A stretch of DNA of 64,000 bases from Paraescarpia echinospica (lineage: Eukaryota > Annelida > Polychaeta > Sabellida > Siboglinidae), in the NCBI GenBank assembly GCA_020002185.1, contig CM034537.1, positions 7,338,650-7,402,649 on the forward strand, read 5' to 3'. Both the position numbers and the translations under genes were made by a program. Positions within the stretch are counted from its first letter, which is position 1; each line of letters opens with the position of its first letter. Below are positions 46,471 to 56,991 of this stretch, one piece after another. The notes beneath the pieces were generated by a model, which saw nothing but the letters and a program-made list of their open reading frames with translations, was not told the DNA's origin and did not search any database.

Positions 46471-46672
46471 ATAAATACCTTCCGTAAAAAACTAAAGACT
46501 TATTTATTTGAAATTGCATTCCCACCCTAACCTTCGGCGTTCCCTTGCTCTAATGACGACTCTTGCTTGTCCCTGTTAACGATTTTGCCCAACGATTTTT
46601 TTATGTTGCGCCTCTGAGCTCAGATTCCTGGGGATTTCTGCACTATAGAAGTTTGTCATTATTATTATTATC

Positions 46673-47555
46673 CGCGCTTCATGCACAAGGGCCCAGCTAA
46701 AAAATGTGACGTCACATTTATGTCGCATATACATTACCTGTTCTGTGCGTGTGCTTACGACTACGATTGCCCAGTCTTACGTCGAGTTGGAGGCAATCGT
46801 GGCGATTAATTAGCATATTCAATCGGCGAGACTGTCGTTGACCGGCATTCATGCACAATCGGGGCGGTGTGCGGCACTTCCCGATTGTGATTTATGAATC
46901 GTAAGGAATTAACCAATCATAGAACTGAAGAGATTAGTTAATTCTAGTGAAAACGGCTGATTTCTGGTGCGAAATGACGAAGGATACAATATGTGTCGTA
47001 ATTGGCCTTGTTTATTTGATAGTTCATCTCAATCCTATTCCAACAGAAATCCAAAGCAAAGGCTTTAGAAGAGATTGCCTCCACACTTGGAACTGGCGGT
47101 AAACAAAAATAATAAAATTAAAATAATCGCTTGCTTTAATCACTACTTTAACTTTAGTAGGCTGTTACTGCAATACTGCCTACATCAAAAGTGTTTGTCG
47201 AACTTGTTTGTTCCTGCTAATGTTATTATAATGTGAAATCGTCTACAGTCTAAGCCCCGTATTAGAGTAAACGATACCGTAGGCGAAGGCCCTATAACTG
47301 TCTGTGTTTGTCGCATCGATTGAATTTAATAATATTTCAAAATTAAAAGTAGAGAGTTTGTAGTACGCACGTCAACCCTTACATTTAAAGCATCAATTAT
47401 TCATACAAAACATATAAAACAAGACCCATAGAGTAGCATTGATTTTGAGAGGAATGTTTATTGTTCAAAAATCTCCAACTTCAATCCCCCTCGAAACCTC
47501 CAACTTCACCTGCCCCCGAGGCTACTAAAATCTATAAACACCCTCCTTTCATACT
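46673..47555. other. AT-rich spacer, no gene seen
   Basis: Nothing recognisable apart from short simple-sequence runs. Confidence 0.45.
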
Positions 47556-49318
47556 TCCAATTGTACCCTATTCGTCATCACACAAAATAACATGATTTTC
47601 ACACGACCACAAGACCTTCACACTGATCGACCATTTTGCTATTGGAACAGGCTGGAGGACTCCGCCTCTACAGGACGTCCGAGTGCTCCGTAGAGCAAAC
47701 ATCTGTAGTGACCACCATTTGTTTGGTGCAAAGATCAAGATCAAGTTGAGGAGACAGAAGAAGAAGTCAAATATAACTAAGAAATTCGACATGAACAAGC
47801 TCCAGAAGCCAGTGACCAAATACGAATTCCAAGCAGTCCTGAGAAATCGTTTTGCTGCCCTTGCGGATACTACAACAGGTTCAATGGAATGGTGGGAGAA
47901 GATGAAAGATGCGATGATGGCAGCGGGCAAAGACGTTTTGAGATTCCAAAAATCTCTGAAGGAATCTTGGGTCAGTGATTGCACATGGGGATTGATTGCG
48001 GAAAGGAAATCCTGCAACACAATCGAAAAAATGAGTCGTGCAACACAGCTTCCTACAGGGCATATAGTAAGAAGGACAGAGAATTGAAGCGCAGCTGTCC
48101 GAAATGACATAAGACAGGTCTACCGCATTGCCAAGAAAATCACAGGCAGCACAAAGACAGTGTCTGGACCAAGCAAAGCCAAAGATGGATCTGTACCATC
48201 GAAAGAAGAGGACACACTTTAGAGAGGTTCTCAACAGACCTGCACCTGACACACCAGCACTGACTGGCAACACCCAGACCGTGTTCCCAAGGAGCACGGT
48301 CAGAGGAGTTCTCGGAGGATGAAGTGAGGCCATTGCGACTCTCAAAACAAATAAGTCACCTGGCATGGACGGAATCACAACTGAAATTACCAAAGCTGGT
48401 GGTGAAACAATTGTACAATAGATGTGCGGACTTTGCAACCAGATCTGAGACTCGGGCATCTTTCCTGAAGACTGGAAAGATGATGCTGTTGTCTGTATCC
48501 CCAAGAAAGGAAACTGAATGTGACAACTGGGGAGGTGTGACATTGCAGTCAATACCAGGAAAAGTGTACTGCCAGATGATACAGAACCGAATGCGAGATG
48601 TGATAGATGGCGAATTGTGTGAGGAACAAGCAGGCTTTAGGCCCAAACGCTCTTGTGCTGAGCAGATATTCACACTTAGACGCATTATTGAGAAATGTCA
48701 AGAGTGTCAGTTACCCCTCGCAATCAGTTTCATATACATCACCAAAGCGTTTGATAGCATCCACAGACCCTCCATGTGGAAAATATTAACCACCTATGGA
48801 ATCCCACAAAAGATTGTATCAGCAATCGAGAAGATAAATGAAAACTCGAGATGTTGTGGAAAAACAGAAGATGGCTACAGCGACTGGTTCCATGTGATGG
48901 CTGGTGTCAGACAAGGCTGCATTCTTTTCCCGCTTCTCTTTGCAATTAATGGATTGTGTGGGTTAAGAAGGAGCGTTTATCAGACCTGGACTGTGATGAT
49001 GACAATGCTGTCCTCTCAGACACCACCCAGGGCCTACAACATCTCGTGGAATCAGTCAGCAGATTTGCTCAGCAGGTTTGAGACTTGTCATCAGTAAACA
49101 AAAATTGCTGACAAGGTACCATCACCCACCCACATATGTTTTGATCAACCAGAAAAAAGTAGAAACAGTCGAAAACTTTACCTACCTTGGCAGCTCCATC
49201 AACAACCAAAGCATCATCGATCATGAACTAAACTGCAAGGTGGGGAAAGCGTCAGCAGCAGTAGTATGTAAGTCTATTCTAATACGTCGATGTGGATGCA
49301 TAAAAATGTGGCAGTGAA
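47556..49318 (+). mobile_element. LINE fragment with RT, family uncertain
   Basis: It begins within the endonuclease C-terminus ('IDHFAIGTGWRTP', then 'ICSDHHLFGAKI' near 47,702). The linker follows, then RT from 48,340: 'WGGVTLQSIPGKVYCQMI', 'QAGFRPKRSCAEQIFTLR', 'YITKAFDSIHRP' and 'AGVRQGC'. The catalytic box, near 48,987, reads 'DLDCDDDNAVLSD', so the aromatic-Ala before the Asp pair is changed. C-terminal 'TVENFTYLGSSINN' is near 49,165. It resembles RTE- or I-group enzymes. It is 5'-truncated and has several frameshifts, and ends at or just before the Polinton. Confidence 0.78.
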
Positions 49319-49480
49319 GATGCTGACTCACTTCCGGTAAGGAGCGCCCCCTATGGGTTATTGGCCTACTTAATCCGAAGAGGTCATATCTCTTAATTAT
49401 AGCCCATCCCCTAGCGAGTGTTGGGTACCATAGTGCGTGCGTGTGCGTGCGTATAAGGGAGCTTACCTGGTATATGATCT

Positions 49481-49502
49481 ATGAATAAACGAACACAACA
49501 CC
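49481..49502. repeat. Short repeated motif flanking small Polinton ORF, copy 1
   Basis: A 21-base motif of the form 'atgaa(t)aaacgaaca(c)a' is found again at 49,730-49,750 with two mismatches. Copy 2 lies 27 bases upstream of the ATG of the minus-strand small ORF; copy 1 lies just beyond its stop. It could be a shared 5' or promoter element of successive genes. Role unknown. Confidence 0.5.
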
Positions 49503-49516
49503 ATATTTTTAACTTT

Positions 49517-49702
49517 TCACAATTTCATCTTCATCGGATTCATAACCGGAATCGGGATCGTCGGTGTGGAGAATCCACCATTGTATAGGTGGAAGTGGCG
49601 GGGTGATGGTGGTGTCCCGTGAAAGAATTCCTTCATCACCTGCCAGTACCAGCTCCAGTATTTGTGTGTTATTTCACTCATGTATATGTAAGGGTCATCC
49701 AT
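49517..49702 (-). CDS. Small hypothetical Polinton protein
   Basis: A 61-codon ATG frame, 'MDDPYIYMSEITHKYWSWYW' at its N-terminus, rich in aromatic residues and ending in Pro/Met-rich sequence. I do not recognise a family. Its place downstream of the protease and its strand match the Polinton genes, and a short repeated motif flanks it on both sides. It could be an accessory gene or chance. Confidence 0.4.
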   Translation of the reverse strand: MDDPYIYMSEITHKYWSWYWQVMKEFFHGTPPSPRHFHLYNGGFSTPTIPIPVMNPMKMKL

Positions 49703-49826
49703 CTTTGTGTATTATCGCGTGCATGCGGTATGAAAAAACGAACAAAACACGGTAGTATACGAGTGCACACGTATTTTATTGACTAAAGATACAAGTGAAT
49801 AATGATTACGACTTGCGGGTGTTTAC

Positions 49827-49970
49827 AACCTCGCCAGCGGTCGTGAGCTTACGGGTCATTACGACCACGCCGTAGGCTCGTGCATGCATGATACGACTTA
49901 GGGTTGACTTAACACCTCGCCATTGGTCAGAGCTTACGGGTATCTGACCACCACGCCATTGGCTCAACCA
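49827..49970. repeat. Two-unit ~86-bp repeat carrying matched hairpins
   Basis: Unit 1 (about 49,827-49,886) and unit 2 (about 49,913-49,970) share 'acctcgcca', 'agcttacgggt' and 'ccacgcc'. In unit 1, 'ggtcgt' (49,839-49,844) pairs with 'acgacc' (49,861-49,866). In unit 2, 'ggtcag' (49,925-49,930) pairs with 'ctgacc' (49,944-49,949). The loop keeps 'agcttacgggt'. Two base pairs differ between units with both partners changed. It lies between the protease remnant and the small ORF, so it could be a transcript-borne structure. Confidence 0.6.
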
Positions 49971-50150
49971 ATAATAATTATAATACCTTGTTGTCAATTA
50001 AACACGGTGCCGATCGATATATAAACCAGCCGAAACAAGCAGTAATATCAAAACTACTCACAGACAAAGGTATACCATATATATGAACGGTAACTAAAGT
50101 AAACATCGAATACATAGAATCAGTGTTGAAACAGGGTACTACAGTGTACC

Positions 50151-50459
50151 TTATCTCAATTGTTTAAACCAATAAAACACACGGCAATCGTTTCTCACCA
50201 AATCAGTACCGAAACCATTCACAAAAGACTTCATCGAAAAGTGGTGACAGCGAGCCTTGAAATAAGAAACGCAATATTGTCCGCAAACGTTAGACAGGGA
50301 ACTCTACAGTCTCGTGAAATTGTCAGTCCATTCAACGCAATGTTTATTCATGAAGGTGCGGAACTCTGTGGCAAACCTTACGAACATAAGTATTTGCCGT
50401 GTCCACTGCCATCCTGGTACAGCGCTATCCAATGTTCGCCCGGTTTCTTGGCGTTCATC
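50151..50459 (-). pseudogene. Adenain-like cysteine protease, C-terminal remnant
   Basis: The family (adenovirus-type protease, present in most Polintons) matures capsid proteins. 'KKPGEHWIALYQDG' at the start carries the catalytic His. 'LSNVCGQYCVSYF' near 50,300 carries the catalytic Cys region, followed by 'FGTDLVRNDCRVFYWFKQL' to a TAA at 50,151. It has an in-frame TAA, a frameshift, and a TAG just before the Cys box. Its residues begin four bases after the MCP stop codon (50,463-50,465), so the ~50 N-terminal residues expected for the family are absent. A deletion at the gene boundary is inferred. Confidence 0.8.
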
Positions 50460-50462
50460 GCT

Positions 50463-51772
50463 TCAGAAGTCGTAGATGACGTTGCCGGTCTTGTCGATTT
50501 CCAGCACAGACTCGAACTCGGCGTAGTCGATGACATTTACGGTGGTCGTCAGGCATCGCGGAAATGAATCTCGATGCGCAGGTTGCCTTTTTGTACCAGA
50601 AGCAGGCGCCGTCGCATGCGTCGGGGGTGAGATCCAAACCGAAGGTGTAGCCGCGACGGAAGTCGGCGCGAAACAGTCCGTTCCCTCTGTCTTGCCACTC
50701 CTTACCGGACGATGGGAACAGGTTGAGATAGCTTCTGACGAAGAGATCGTTGTTAAAATTTGGCTGAAAAGGTTTAGAAGGTATCTGTCGTCCGTCGGCG
50801 TACACGGCGAGGAAGTTGATGTCGTTGTACTTCGCGTGGAACGAATTTTTGGCGTAGGTTCCGTTATAGGCATCGTTATCGATGCAGCACAGTACGAGAC
50901 GTTTCGGTAGCGTTCCGATGAACATATTCTCGTGGGTGTGAGAGCGGGGTCTCGTTGAAATGGAGTAGACCTTGCATTCTACGGGACGCGTCAGATACTT
51001 GGCCGTGCTCTTCTCGAGGGCTTTGATGTGTGCCATATGTACGGTAGGATTCAGAGTGGCCTTCTTCACGAACAAGGTGGCGTTGACGATCTTGATATTG
51101 AAGTCGGGGTTGGTACCTCCGGTCATGAGCGCGAACGCGTTCTCGCTGCGCACGAGACGTATCTTGACCTCGACACCGTTGATGAGGAATTTATCCTGAA
51201 GGAAGAGGTCCACGTGGAGACGACCCATCATGTCGACGACGCGACTCTTCACGATCTTTACTCGTCGAACCACGAAGCCCGCGTTGGCCGTGTCTCCCGC
51301 GGCTATGTCGATAGCCTCCATGTGACTGCCCGTGTCCTTGTGCCACATTTGACTCGACAGTTGCGTCTCCTTAGCATCATCACCGTAGCTCTGCAGCGTC
51401 TCGATGTAGGCGCGGTACGGATACGTGTTGGTAGAGGGGGTCACGAGCGTACCGTTCAGGTAGACGTCGACTTGGCTGAACAGCGAATGGAGCAAGTTAT
51501 TCACCAGAGCCGCGGGATCGGCGGCGTCGAGGTCGGTTCCGTCGGGACGGGTCACTTTCGCTTGAACGTGTAGCATCGTACTGGCGAGATCCAGGTAATC
51601 ATCTTCCGATCCGGGTATCACAAATTCTATCGGGCCGCCCGAGTCGTGAGAGGACATGGGTTGATATTGCACATTGCGACTGCCGACGATACTGGTCTTG
51701 AGTCGGGGGTACGGAAAAGAGGTCGAGTTCACTCTTGACCCTTTCACAGGATTGTTTATGCTCGAAATCCAT
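50463..51772 (-). pseudogene. Polinton major capsid protein, two frameshifts
   Basis: Predicted double-jelly-roll hexon-like capsid protein, the main shell protein of Polinton/adintovirus-type particles. It starts at the ATG at 51,772 ('MDFEHKQSCERVKSELDLF'). After a frameshift near 51,700 one frame of about 400 codons carries the body: 'IEFVIPGSEDDYLDL', 'LHSLFSQVDVYLNG', 'YPYRAYIETLQSYG', 'LNLFPSSGKEWQDRGNGL'. A second shift near 50,540 moves the C-terminus ('VNVIDYAEFESVLEIDK') to another frame, ending at 50,463. Total about 436 codons, near the normal size. It is the best preserved gene of the element after the small protein gene. Confidence 0.88.
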
Positions 51773-51799
51773 CGTCGAATATGTCGAGTTCACTTTTCC

Positions 51800-52358
51800 G
51801 GGACGACGTCTGTTTCTTTCGCTGTCTTCCACCTGTACTGATCTACCCGATCAATATCGTTTCCACCTAGGTCCGAGTGGACATAATTGCGTCTGTGTCG
51901 TTGTTTCGGGACTGGTCATAACACTTGAACGGAAACCTAGCATAGTTGCCATGGCACTCTCTATGGGAATTTTAAACTCGGTCTCGAAGGTCATGTGCAA
52001 GGTCACCCTTTGAGAGATGTCACAGTAGCTCAATTTTGCTCTGGCCCTATCCGTAGACATACGAGACAGTGCCTTGTTGATGGTACGTAACAAGTGGTTC
52101 GTAATACCCGGCTTCGATCGTGCTACTGGGAGTGAGTCCACTACGATTGCTCTCGTACAGGTAGAACCTGGTATCCTCTTCGCGAACGTTGTACCAAGTA
52201 TGCGGGTATTGGAAATCTACTATACCGCATTCCGAGATGCCACCAGACAGAACGACACGACGAGGCAAGTCCGTGATGTAATGCGCCAAGGTTTTATTCA
52301 GATGCGATTTCATGGAAGCGTTCATAGGCAATGTCAGGTAGAAATCACTCGTCGTCAT
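51800..52358 (-). pseudogene. Penton-like minor capsid protein, truncated
   Basis: The N-terminus 'SDFYLTLPMNASMKS', with 'GIVDFQYPHTWYNV', is the conserved start of Polinton minor capsid (penton, single jelly-roll) proteins. The first frame runs 52,358-52,047. A shift near 52,080 continues as 'CDISQRVTLHMTFETEFKI' and 'AMATMLGF', and another shift leads to 'SDLGGNDIDRVDQYRW' near 51,850. Only about 180 residues can be traced before the MCP gene starts at 51,772, shorter than I expect for the family, so a C-terminal deletion is likely. Its start overlaps the end of the membrane-protein frame by 14 bases. Confidence 0.78.
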
Positions 52359-52590
52359 GGTATTGTTGTTGTCTCAACGTCCGATTGGGTAGGAGGTAAC
52401 CCAACGAACTACTCAATAAGGCCGTCCACAGAGTCGGATTATCGTGACCGATCGATAGGTTCTGTATGCTAACCAAAATGACCGTGTATAAGATTACGAC
52501 CTGACAGAGAAAGACTATCTCCTCTTTGGGACACTCGGTACCGTAAATATGCCTGTTGTGCTCTGTTGTTGCTGCGCCTCGGTAACGTCT
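52345..52590 (-). CDS. Small membrane protein of Polinton
   Basis: A frame ending at 52,345 reads 'EEIVFLCQVVILYTVILVSI' (a clear membrane segment), then 'GHDNPTLWTALLSSSLGYLL' and a short polar tail. Similar short one-pass proteins ending in such a Leu/Ser-rich segment accompany many animal Polintons; their function is unknown to me. No ATG is visible near 52,590, so the N-terminus may be frameshifted. The stop overlaps the penton start by 14 bases, as in compact viral gene layouts. Confidence 0.6.
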   Translation of the reverse strand, partial: RRYRGAATTEHNRHIYGTECPKEEIVFLCQVVILYTVILVSIQNLSIGHDNPTLWTALLSSSLGYLLPNRTLRQQQYHDDE

Positions 52591-52787
52591 TCTTCTGCAT
52601 CAATGATGGAGACCTCTCTTGTCGTTTCGAGTATCATCGTCCGAATGGGGTTCGGAGGTCGTACACCCGCCTTTTATCATTTACTATAGGAAGCCAAATC
52701 CATAGGACACCTTGTTATGGTGACGTCTCCTTTTGTAAACTCGTGCTGACCGACGAGATATCAACTGGCGAATCGGAGGCCGCGCGC

Positions 52788-53708
52788 CTAGTCTTTATAC
52801 CTGACGAGGGCCTTGGCATCGATCCAGCTGTTGAATTTGGAAGGGTAACCGTCCCATTTCACCAACACCTCCTTTCGCATGCCTATCTTCCGTCGCCGCG
52901 TTACCGATTCCACGCGGTACAGTTTATCACTTGGCACCGACACCTTCTGCAACTCCGTTTCGTAGAAGGTTCCGTCCAGCATCTCGGCGAGATCGTCCGT
53001 CAATCGTTAGACGGGTGGATCGGAGGGATGGACCCCGCGTATCATGAAGATTTCCTCACTCCAATTCGCCATGTACCCTTTCACGAACCGTCTCTTGACC
53101 TTGCTGATACGCAAGTGATACGCCACGTGGAACTTGGGTACGCCCTTGCTGTCGTGTCAGTACTAGCGCTGCCACATCTCTTCCTGATCGGATGCATTCA
53201 CCCGTTATGGAGGCATACCGATAGTGCGGTGGGGTGGTGTCGTTGTAGGATCGTACAAAGTCTTGAAGGACATCGATGTATCGCCACGTCTCGTGTTTCG
53301 TCAGGTATCGTCACATATGCGTCTCCAACGTGCGATTATACCGTTCGACGATGCTCGCCTTGGTTTCCTCGTTGTGTATGTGAAGAAGTGACAGATTCCG
53401 TACTTTTTCAACAGTCCTTGAACACCACGATTCAGGAACTCGACTCCTTTATCGGTCTGCAACGTCATCGGTCGATTGTCGCCTGTGAACAGATCGTCTA
53501 TGGCCCTCGCCAACGACACCGACGACTTGTTTTTCAATGGAACGCAGCGGGCAACTTTCGAGAAGACATCGATGACAGTGAGTCGAAAAGTCTTACCGTC
53601 GTTGTTTTTTTCCATACTGGACAGGTGGAGGAGATCAGCCTGCCACTGTTGACTCCGTACACCCACGACAACGCGCCGTCTCTTGAAATGAGTTCTCATT
53701 GGTTTGTA
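52788..53708 (-). pseudogene. Polinton integrase, catalytic core and chromodomain
   Basis: RVE-type (retroviral-like) DDE integrase that would insert the element. The core begins 'FKRRRVVVGVRSQQWQADL' (first Asp in QADL), then 'LTVIDVFSKVARCVPLK' and 'LQTDKGVEFLN' (second Asp). A frameshift leads to 'TKASIVERYNRTL' (catalytic Glu) near 53,320. The C-terminus is a chromodomain-like module near 52,790-52,900, 'LVKWDGYPSKFNSWI', usual in Polinton integrases. The N-terminal part is 2.9 kb away at 56,628-56,777, separated by a LINE. The long + strand frame across this region is antisense and not a gene. Confidence 0.88.
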
Positions 53709-53838
53709 TATTCATTTGGTCGCGCCTGCATGTGGCTGCACCGATGTAAGCTTCGTGCATATTTTGTATTTTACCTGTTTTTAACGAGAACAGCAACGCA
53801 CACCGGCCAGGCAAACGGGCGTCAACACATCTAACCTC

Positions 53839-54489
53839 TTGAAGATACTACGGATCCCCCTTGTGCGGCCTGTCAAGTTGTGTTTACTGAATGCGAGGTC
53901 AGTCTGCAACAAGGCACACTTTCTTGTTGATTACGTTGCCGACCATGACTTGGACATACTGTGTATTACGGAGACCTGGCTATCCAGCGAGAATACTGTG
54001 TCTGCGACCGCCGTCACACCATGCGCCTATCTCCTTCAGCACGTTGCTCGGAGTAACCGTCGTGGCGGCGGTGTCGGCGTTCTGTTCACAGCATCTTACA
54101 GAGTCGACCACTCTCGTCTTTGGCCCGCTTCATCTTTTAAGTGTCTCGACCTTCAATTACGCTGCCATAGAGTCTCCTCTGCATTACGCCTGTTCGTCAT
54201 CTACCGACCGCCATCGTCCAACCCTAACTACCAGCCGTTCGCCACTTTCCTTGCCGAATTTCGAGATCTCGTTGAACGCGCCGGGACGGAGTCCGGGATT
54301 ATTATCCTCGGTGACTTCAACGTGCGATACGGTGTGTGCGATTTCGTTACTCAACCTGTCTGTGACGTAGGCGGCTTGTATGATCAGTACTATTCAGAGC
54401 TGTTCTGTCTGATCAATCTCCACGCACCAATTGCAGCGTACGGTCACAGAACGACCACATACTCCGTGGTGGTGTCGACAACTGGATGA
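53839..54489 (+). pseudogene. LINE AP endonuclease domain
   Basis: Residues 'VKLCLLNARSVCNKAHFLVD', 'DILCITETWLS' (catalytic Glu), 'SNRRGGGVGVLF', 'LFVIYRPPSSNP' and 'GIIILGDFNVRYG' (GDFN box) follow the APE order. The C-terminal part, with the SDH box, falls after a frame change near 54,360-54,490, where the frame ends in TGA. It starts near the 5' edge of the element, so little 5' UTR is present. Confidence 0.85.
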
Positions 54490-54564
54490 GCTGAACCTCA
54501 GGTCCGTCTGCGTGAGCGCACGTGGCGACGTAGCAGGACCAACGACCACCGTCTTTCCTATACT

Positions 54565-56400
54565 GTGTTACGTGACCAGTACTGCCGGACGCCGGCCTCT
54601 ACGAAAGCTGCGTTCTACAGTAAAGAAATTGAATCCGGCTCGAACAACAACAGGGCAATGTTTCGTATTGCGAACCATCTTCTTGGTCGTAAGTGTGTGA
54701 ACCATCTTCGCACCGACATTGGTGGCCCCGCCGTTGTTGCCGAGCGTTTCGCTTACCAATTCGTTGACAAGATCAACTCTATCCGCAGCCGAATCATGGT
54801 TCCGTAAGCTGATGTTGACAACGCACAGCCACGTATGGTTTGTTCGCCGCTGCTAGCGTTTCAATCGGCTACTCTCGAAGAAGTAACGACACTCATCACA
54901 AGTGGCAAGACAAAATCGTCTAAGCTTGATCCACTGCCCTCCATTATTCTGAAGGCGAATACATCCATCTTGGCGCCGATTCTCGTGAAATTGATCAACC
55001 TGTCTTACGAGTCTTCCACTGTTCCTGCCCGGCTGAAGCACGCAGTCATCACGCCTCTTCTTAAACGTTCCAGTCTTCCCGCCGCCGACTACGCGAGCTA
55101 CCGACCTATCTCGAACCTTCCGTATGCATCCAAGTTACTTGAACGCCACGTCTCTGCCCAACTGCGTTTGCATATTCAACGGCATCGGAGATCCTTTTCA
55201 GAGTGCCTACCGCCCGTCACACAGCGTTGAGACAGCGATTTTGTGTACCCAAGACGACGTGTTAAGATCACTGGATGCTCGTAAGCATGTAGTACTTGTT
55301 CTACTTGACCTCAGCGCTGCTTTCGACACGATCGACCATGACATTCTTGTTGCTGAACTAGACCGAATCGGCGTGCGAGGCAACGCATTTCGCTGGCTCA
55401 CCTCTTACCTAGCCGACCGAACACAATGCGTCAGCGTTGACGGTCATCTTTCATGCGACAGCCGACTACGACATGGAGTTCCACAGGGCAGTGTTTTGGG
55501 CCCTCTGTTATTTTCTATATACTGTGCTGGTCTTTCCGACGAATTCGAGAAGCACGGTGTTCGCTACCATGTCTACGCTGATGATACCCAACTCTATGTC
55601 GATTTTCCGCGAAACGATTCTGCGTCTGCCGCCGACCGGATATCCCGTTGAGTAACTGACGTGAAAGCATGGCTAGCGTCGCGCTACCTGCTTTTGAATG
55701 AGGCGAAGACAGAAGCGATACTGTTTGCAGCACCAAACAACCGTGTTCCACAGCCACCGCCTCTTCCCATCGACATCTGCGGTTGCAACGTCAGCAATTC
55801 CGCCAACATACGTGACCTTGGAGTACAGCTCGACTCCACGATGTCGATGGCCGCACACTTTAGTCGTACCTGTCGGGCTGCCTACGCCTAACTACGTGGC
55901 GTAGCACGAATACGACCATCTCTCCCGCTTTCAGCGTTCAAGTCGCTTGTACATGCACTAGTCACGTCGCGACTCGACTTCGGAAACGCGGCTCTGTATG
56001 GCATTACTGGAACCTTGTTGCACCGTCTAGAGATGGTCCAGCGATCAGCTGCGCGTGTCGTCCTCGGCTTACGTCGGCGTGACCAACACAGCATGACGGC
56101 GGCACTACGAGAGCTGCATTGGCTACCTGTGGCTCAACGAATTCAGTTTAAACTGCTGACCTTGATGCACGGCGCTTGATGCACAGTACCTTGCCGACCG
56201 TATATGTGCATATGTTCCCTGTCGTAGTCTTCGCTCGGCCGGCCAGTTTCTCATGGTTGTTCCTAGAGTTAACCTGAAACGGTACGGCCGACGCGCATTT
56301 TCATGTGCAGGTCCCACTCTCTGGAACTCTTTTCCACTAGAGCTAAGAAGCCAACGTGACTCTGGACGTTTTAGGAGAGACCTGAAACAAATTCTCTTTA
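54565..56400 (+). pseudogene. LINE reverse transcriptase, degenerate
   Basis: The linker is at 54,565-54,807, then 'LKHAVITPLLKRSSL' and 'YRPISNLPYASKLLE' near 55,030-55,140. The core has 'LLDLSAAFDTIDHDILVAEL' at 55,308, 'HGVPQGSVLGPLLFSIYC' at 55,471 and 'YHVYADDTQLYVDF' at 55,567. In-frame stops occur near 55,650 and 55,890. C-terminal 'ALVTSRLDFGNAALYG' and 'ALRELHWLPVAQRIQF' follow in shifted frames near 55,955-56,150. The catalytic residues are intact but the gene is broken in about five places. Confidence 0.87.
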
Positions 56401-56627
56401 ATCAGGCTTTTTCGTAATTTATTGTATTTTTAAATACATACATATACATCTTAATGTTGTATATGGCCTACATAATAATCGAAATGTGTAGTTGTGTTAG
56501 CATATATAACCCATGTATTGAAATATTATAACGACAACGTGCATTCTTACATCATGTTTTAGTTTGTAAACACCCCTGGATGTGCTTTGTAGAGATATGT
56601 GGTGTATAAATAAATTTGATTGATTGA

Positions 56628-56777
56628 TAGGGAATAGGCGTTCTGTTCCGATAGCAATTGTTGGACGTCTTTCCTCGGTACTCGCGTGACGCGTCGCATG
56701 GACTCCATTCCTCCGTAACTTCCCACCTTTGTGGTGTCGAAGTATACTCCTAGAAGGTTGGAATGGTGGTGAACCAT
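56628..56777 (-). pseudogene. Polinton integrase, N-terminal part
   Basis: Starts at the ATG at 56,777 and reads 'GVYFDTTKVGSYGGMESMRR' then 'VPRKDVQQLLSEQNAYS', the N-terminal module of Polinton integrases. It stops at the 3' edge of the LINE. The reading phase on this side matches the phase of the core on the other side, so the LINE split a gene that was open at this point. With 52,788-53,708 the gene would be about 357 codons, normal for the family. Confidence 0.82.
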
Positions 56778-56991
56778 GGCGTCGGTAGACGAATCAGATA
56801 GTCGATGGAAATGCCGGCAACGACGTGAAGGCCGGCGTAAGCGATAGTGGCGAAGAGACAACGCCAATTGTCCCGTGAGTCGATGACGGTCATTATGCTA
56901 TCTATTCGTGTGGACCTTTCTCCTTTAAAGACTCTCCCGTCCATCCGGCGCCTTGAGTCTTTCCAACGGTGGGTGGATAGGGCGGACTTTT

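Larger units (their letters stand above)
43720..46672 (+). mobile_element. L2/CR1-like LINE, nearly full ORF2, degenerate
   Basis: Endonuclease residues begin near 43,805 ('ILAMTETWLTTK') and the RT continues to about 46,470. The 3' end reads 'agattcctggggattt', 'gaagtttgtcatt', then ATT repeats. There are several frameshifts and stops. A second, 5'-truncated copy lies at 33,590-34,245. No ORF1 was recognised upstream; the start is approximate. Confidence 0.88.
53709..56629 (+). mobile_element. CR1/L2-like LINE inserted in the integrase
   Basis: About 2.92 kb, opposite in strand to the Polinton genes. Endonuclease and RT are followed by a 3' end 'aataaatttgattgattgat' at 56,608-56,627. Both edges fall inside the integrase frame; the flanking 53,708 and 56,628/56,630 join within 0-2 ambiguous bases ('ta'), so little or no target duplication was made. 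ORF2 only, with no ORF1 seen, and several frameshifts. The insertion must be younger than the Polinton. Confidence 0.9.

Noticed and set aside
47881..48552. 223-codon minus-strand frame
   Set aside because: Antisense to the LINE linker and RT region on the plus strand.
50160..50567. 135-codon plus-strand frame
   Set aside because: Antisense to the protease remnant and MCP C-terminus, which carry recognisable motifs.
51028..51573. 181-codon plus-strand frame
   Set aside because: Antisense shadow of the major capsid protein gene.
52566..53834. 422-codon plus-strand frame
   Set aside because: It lies antisense to the integrase core and chromodomain, whose motifs are clear on the minus strand.
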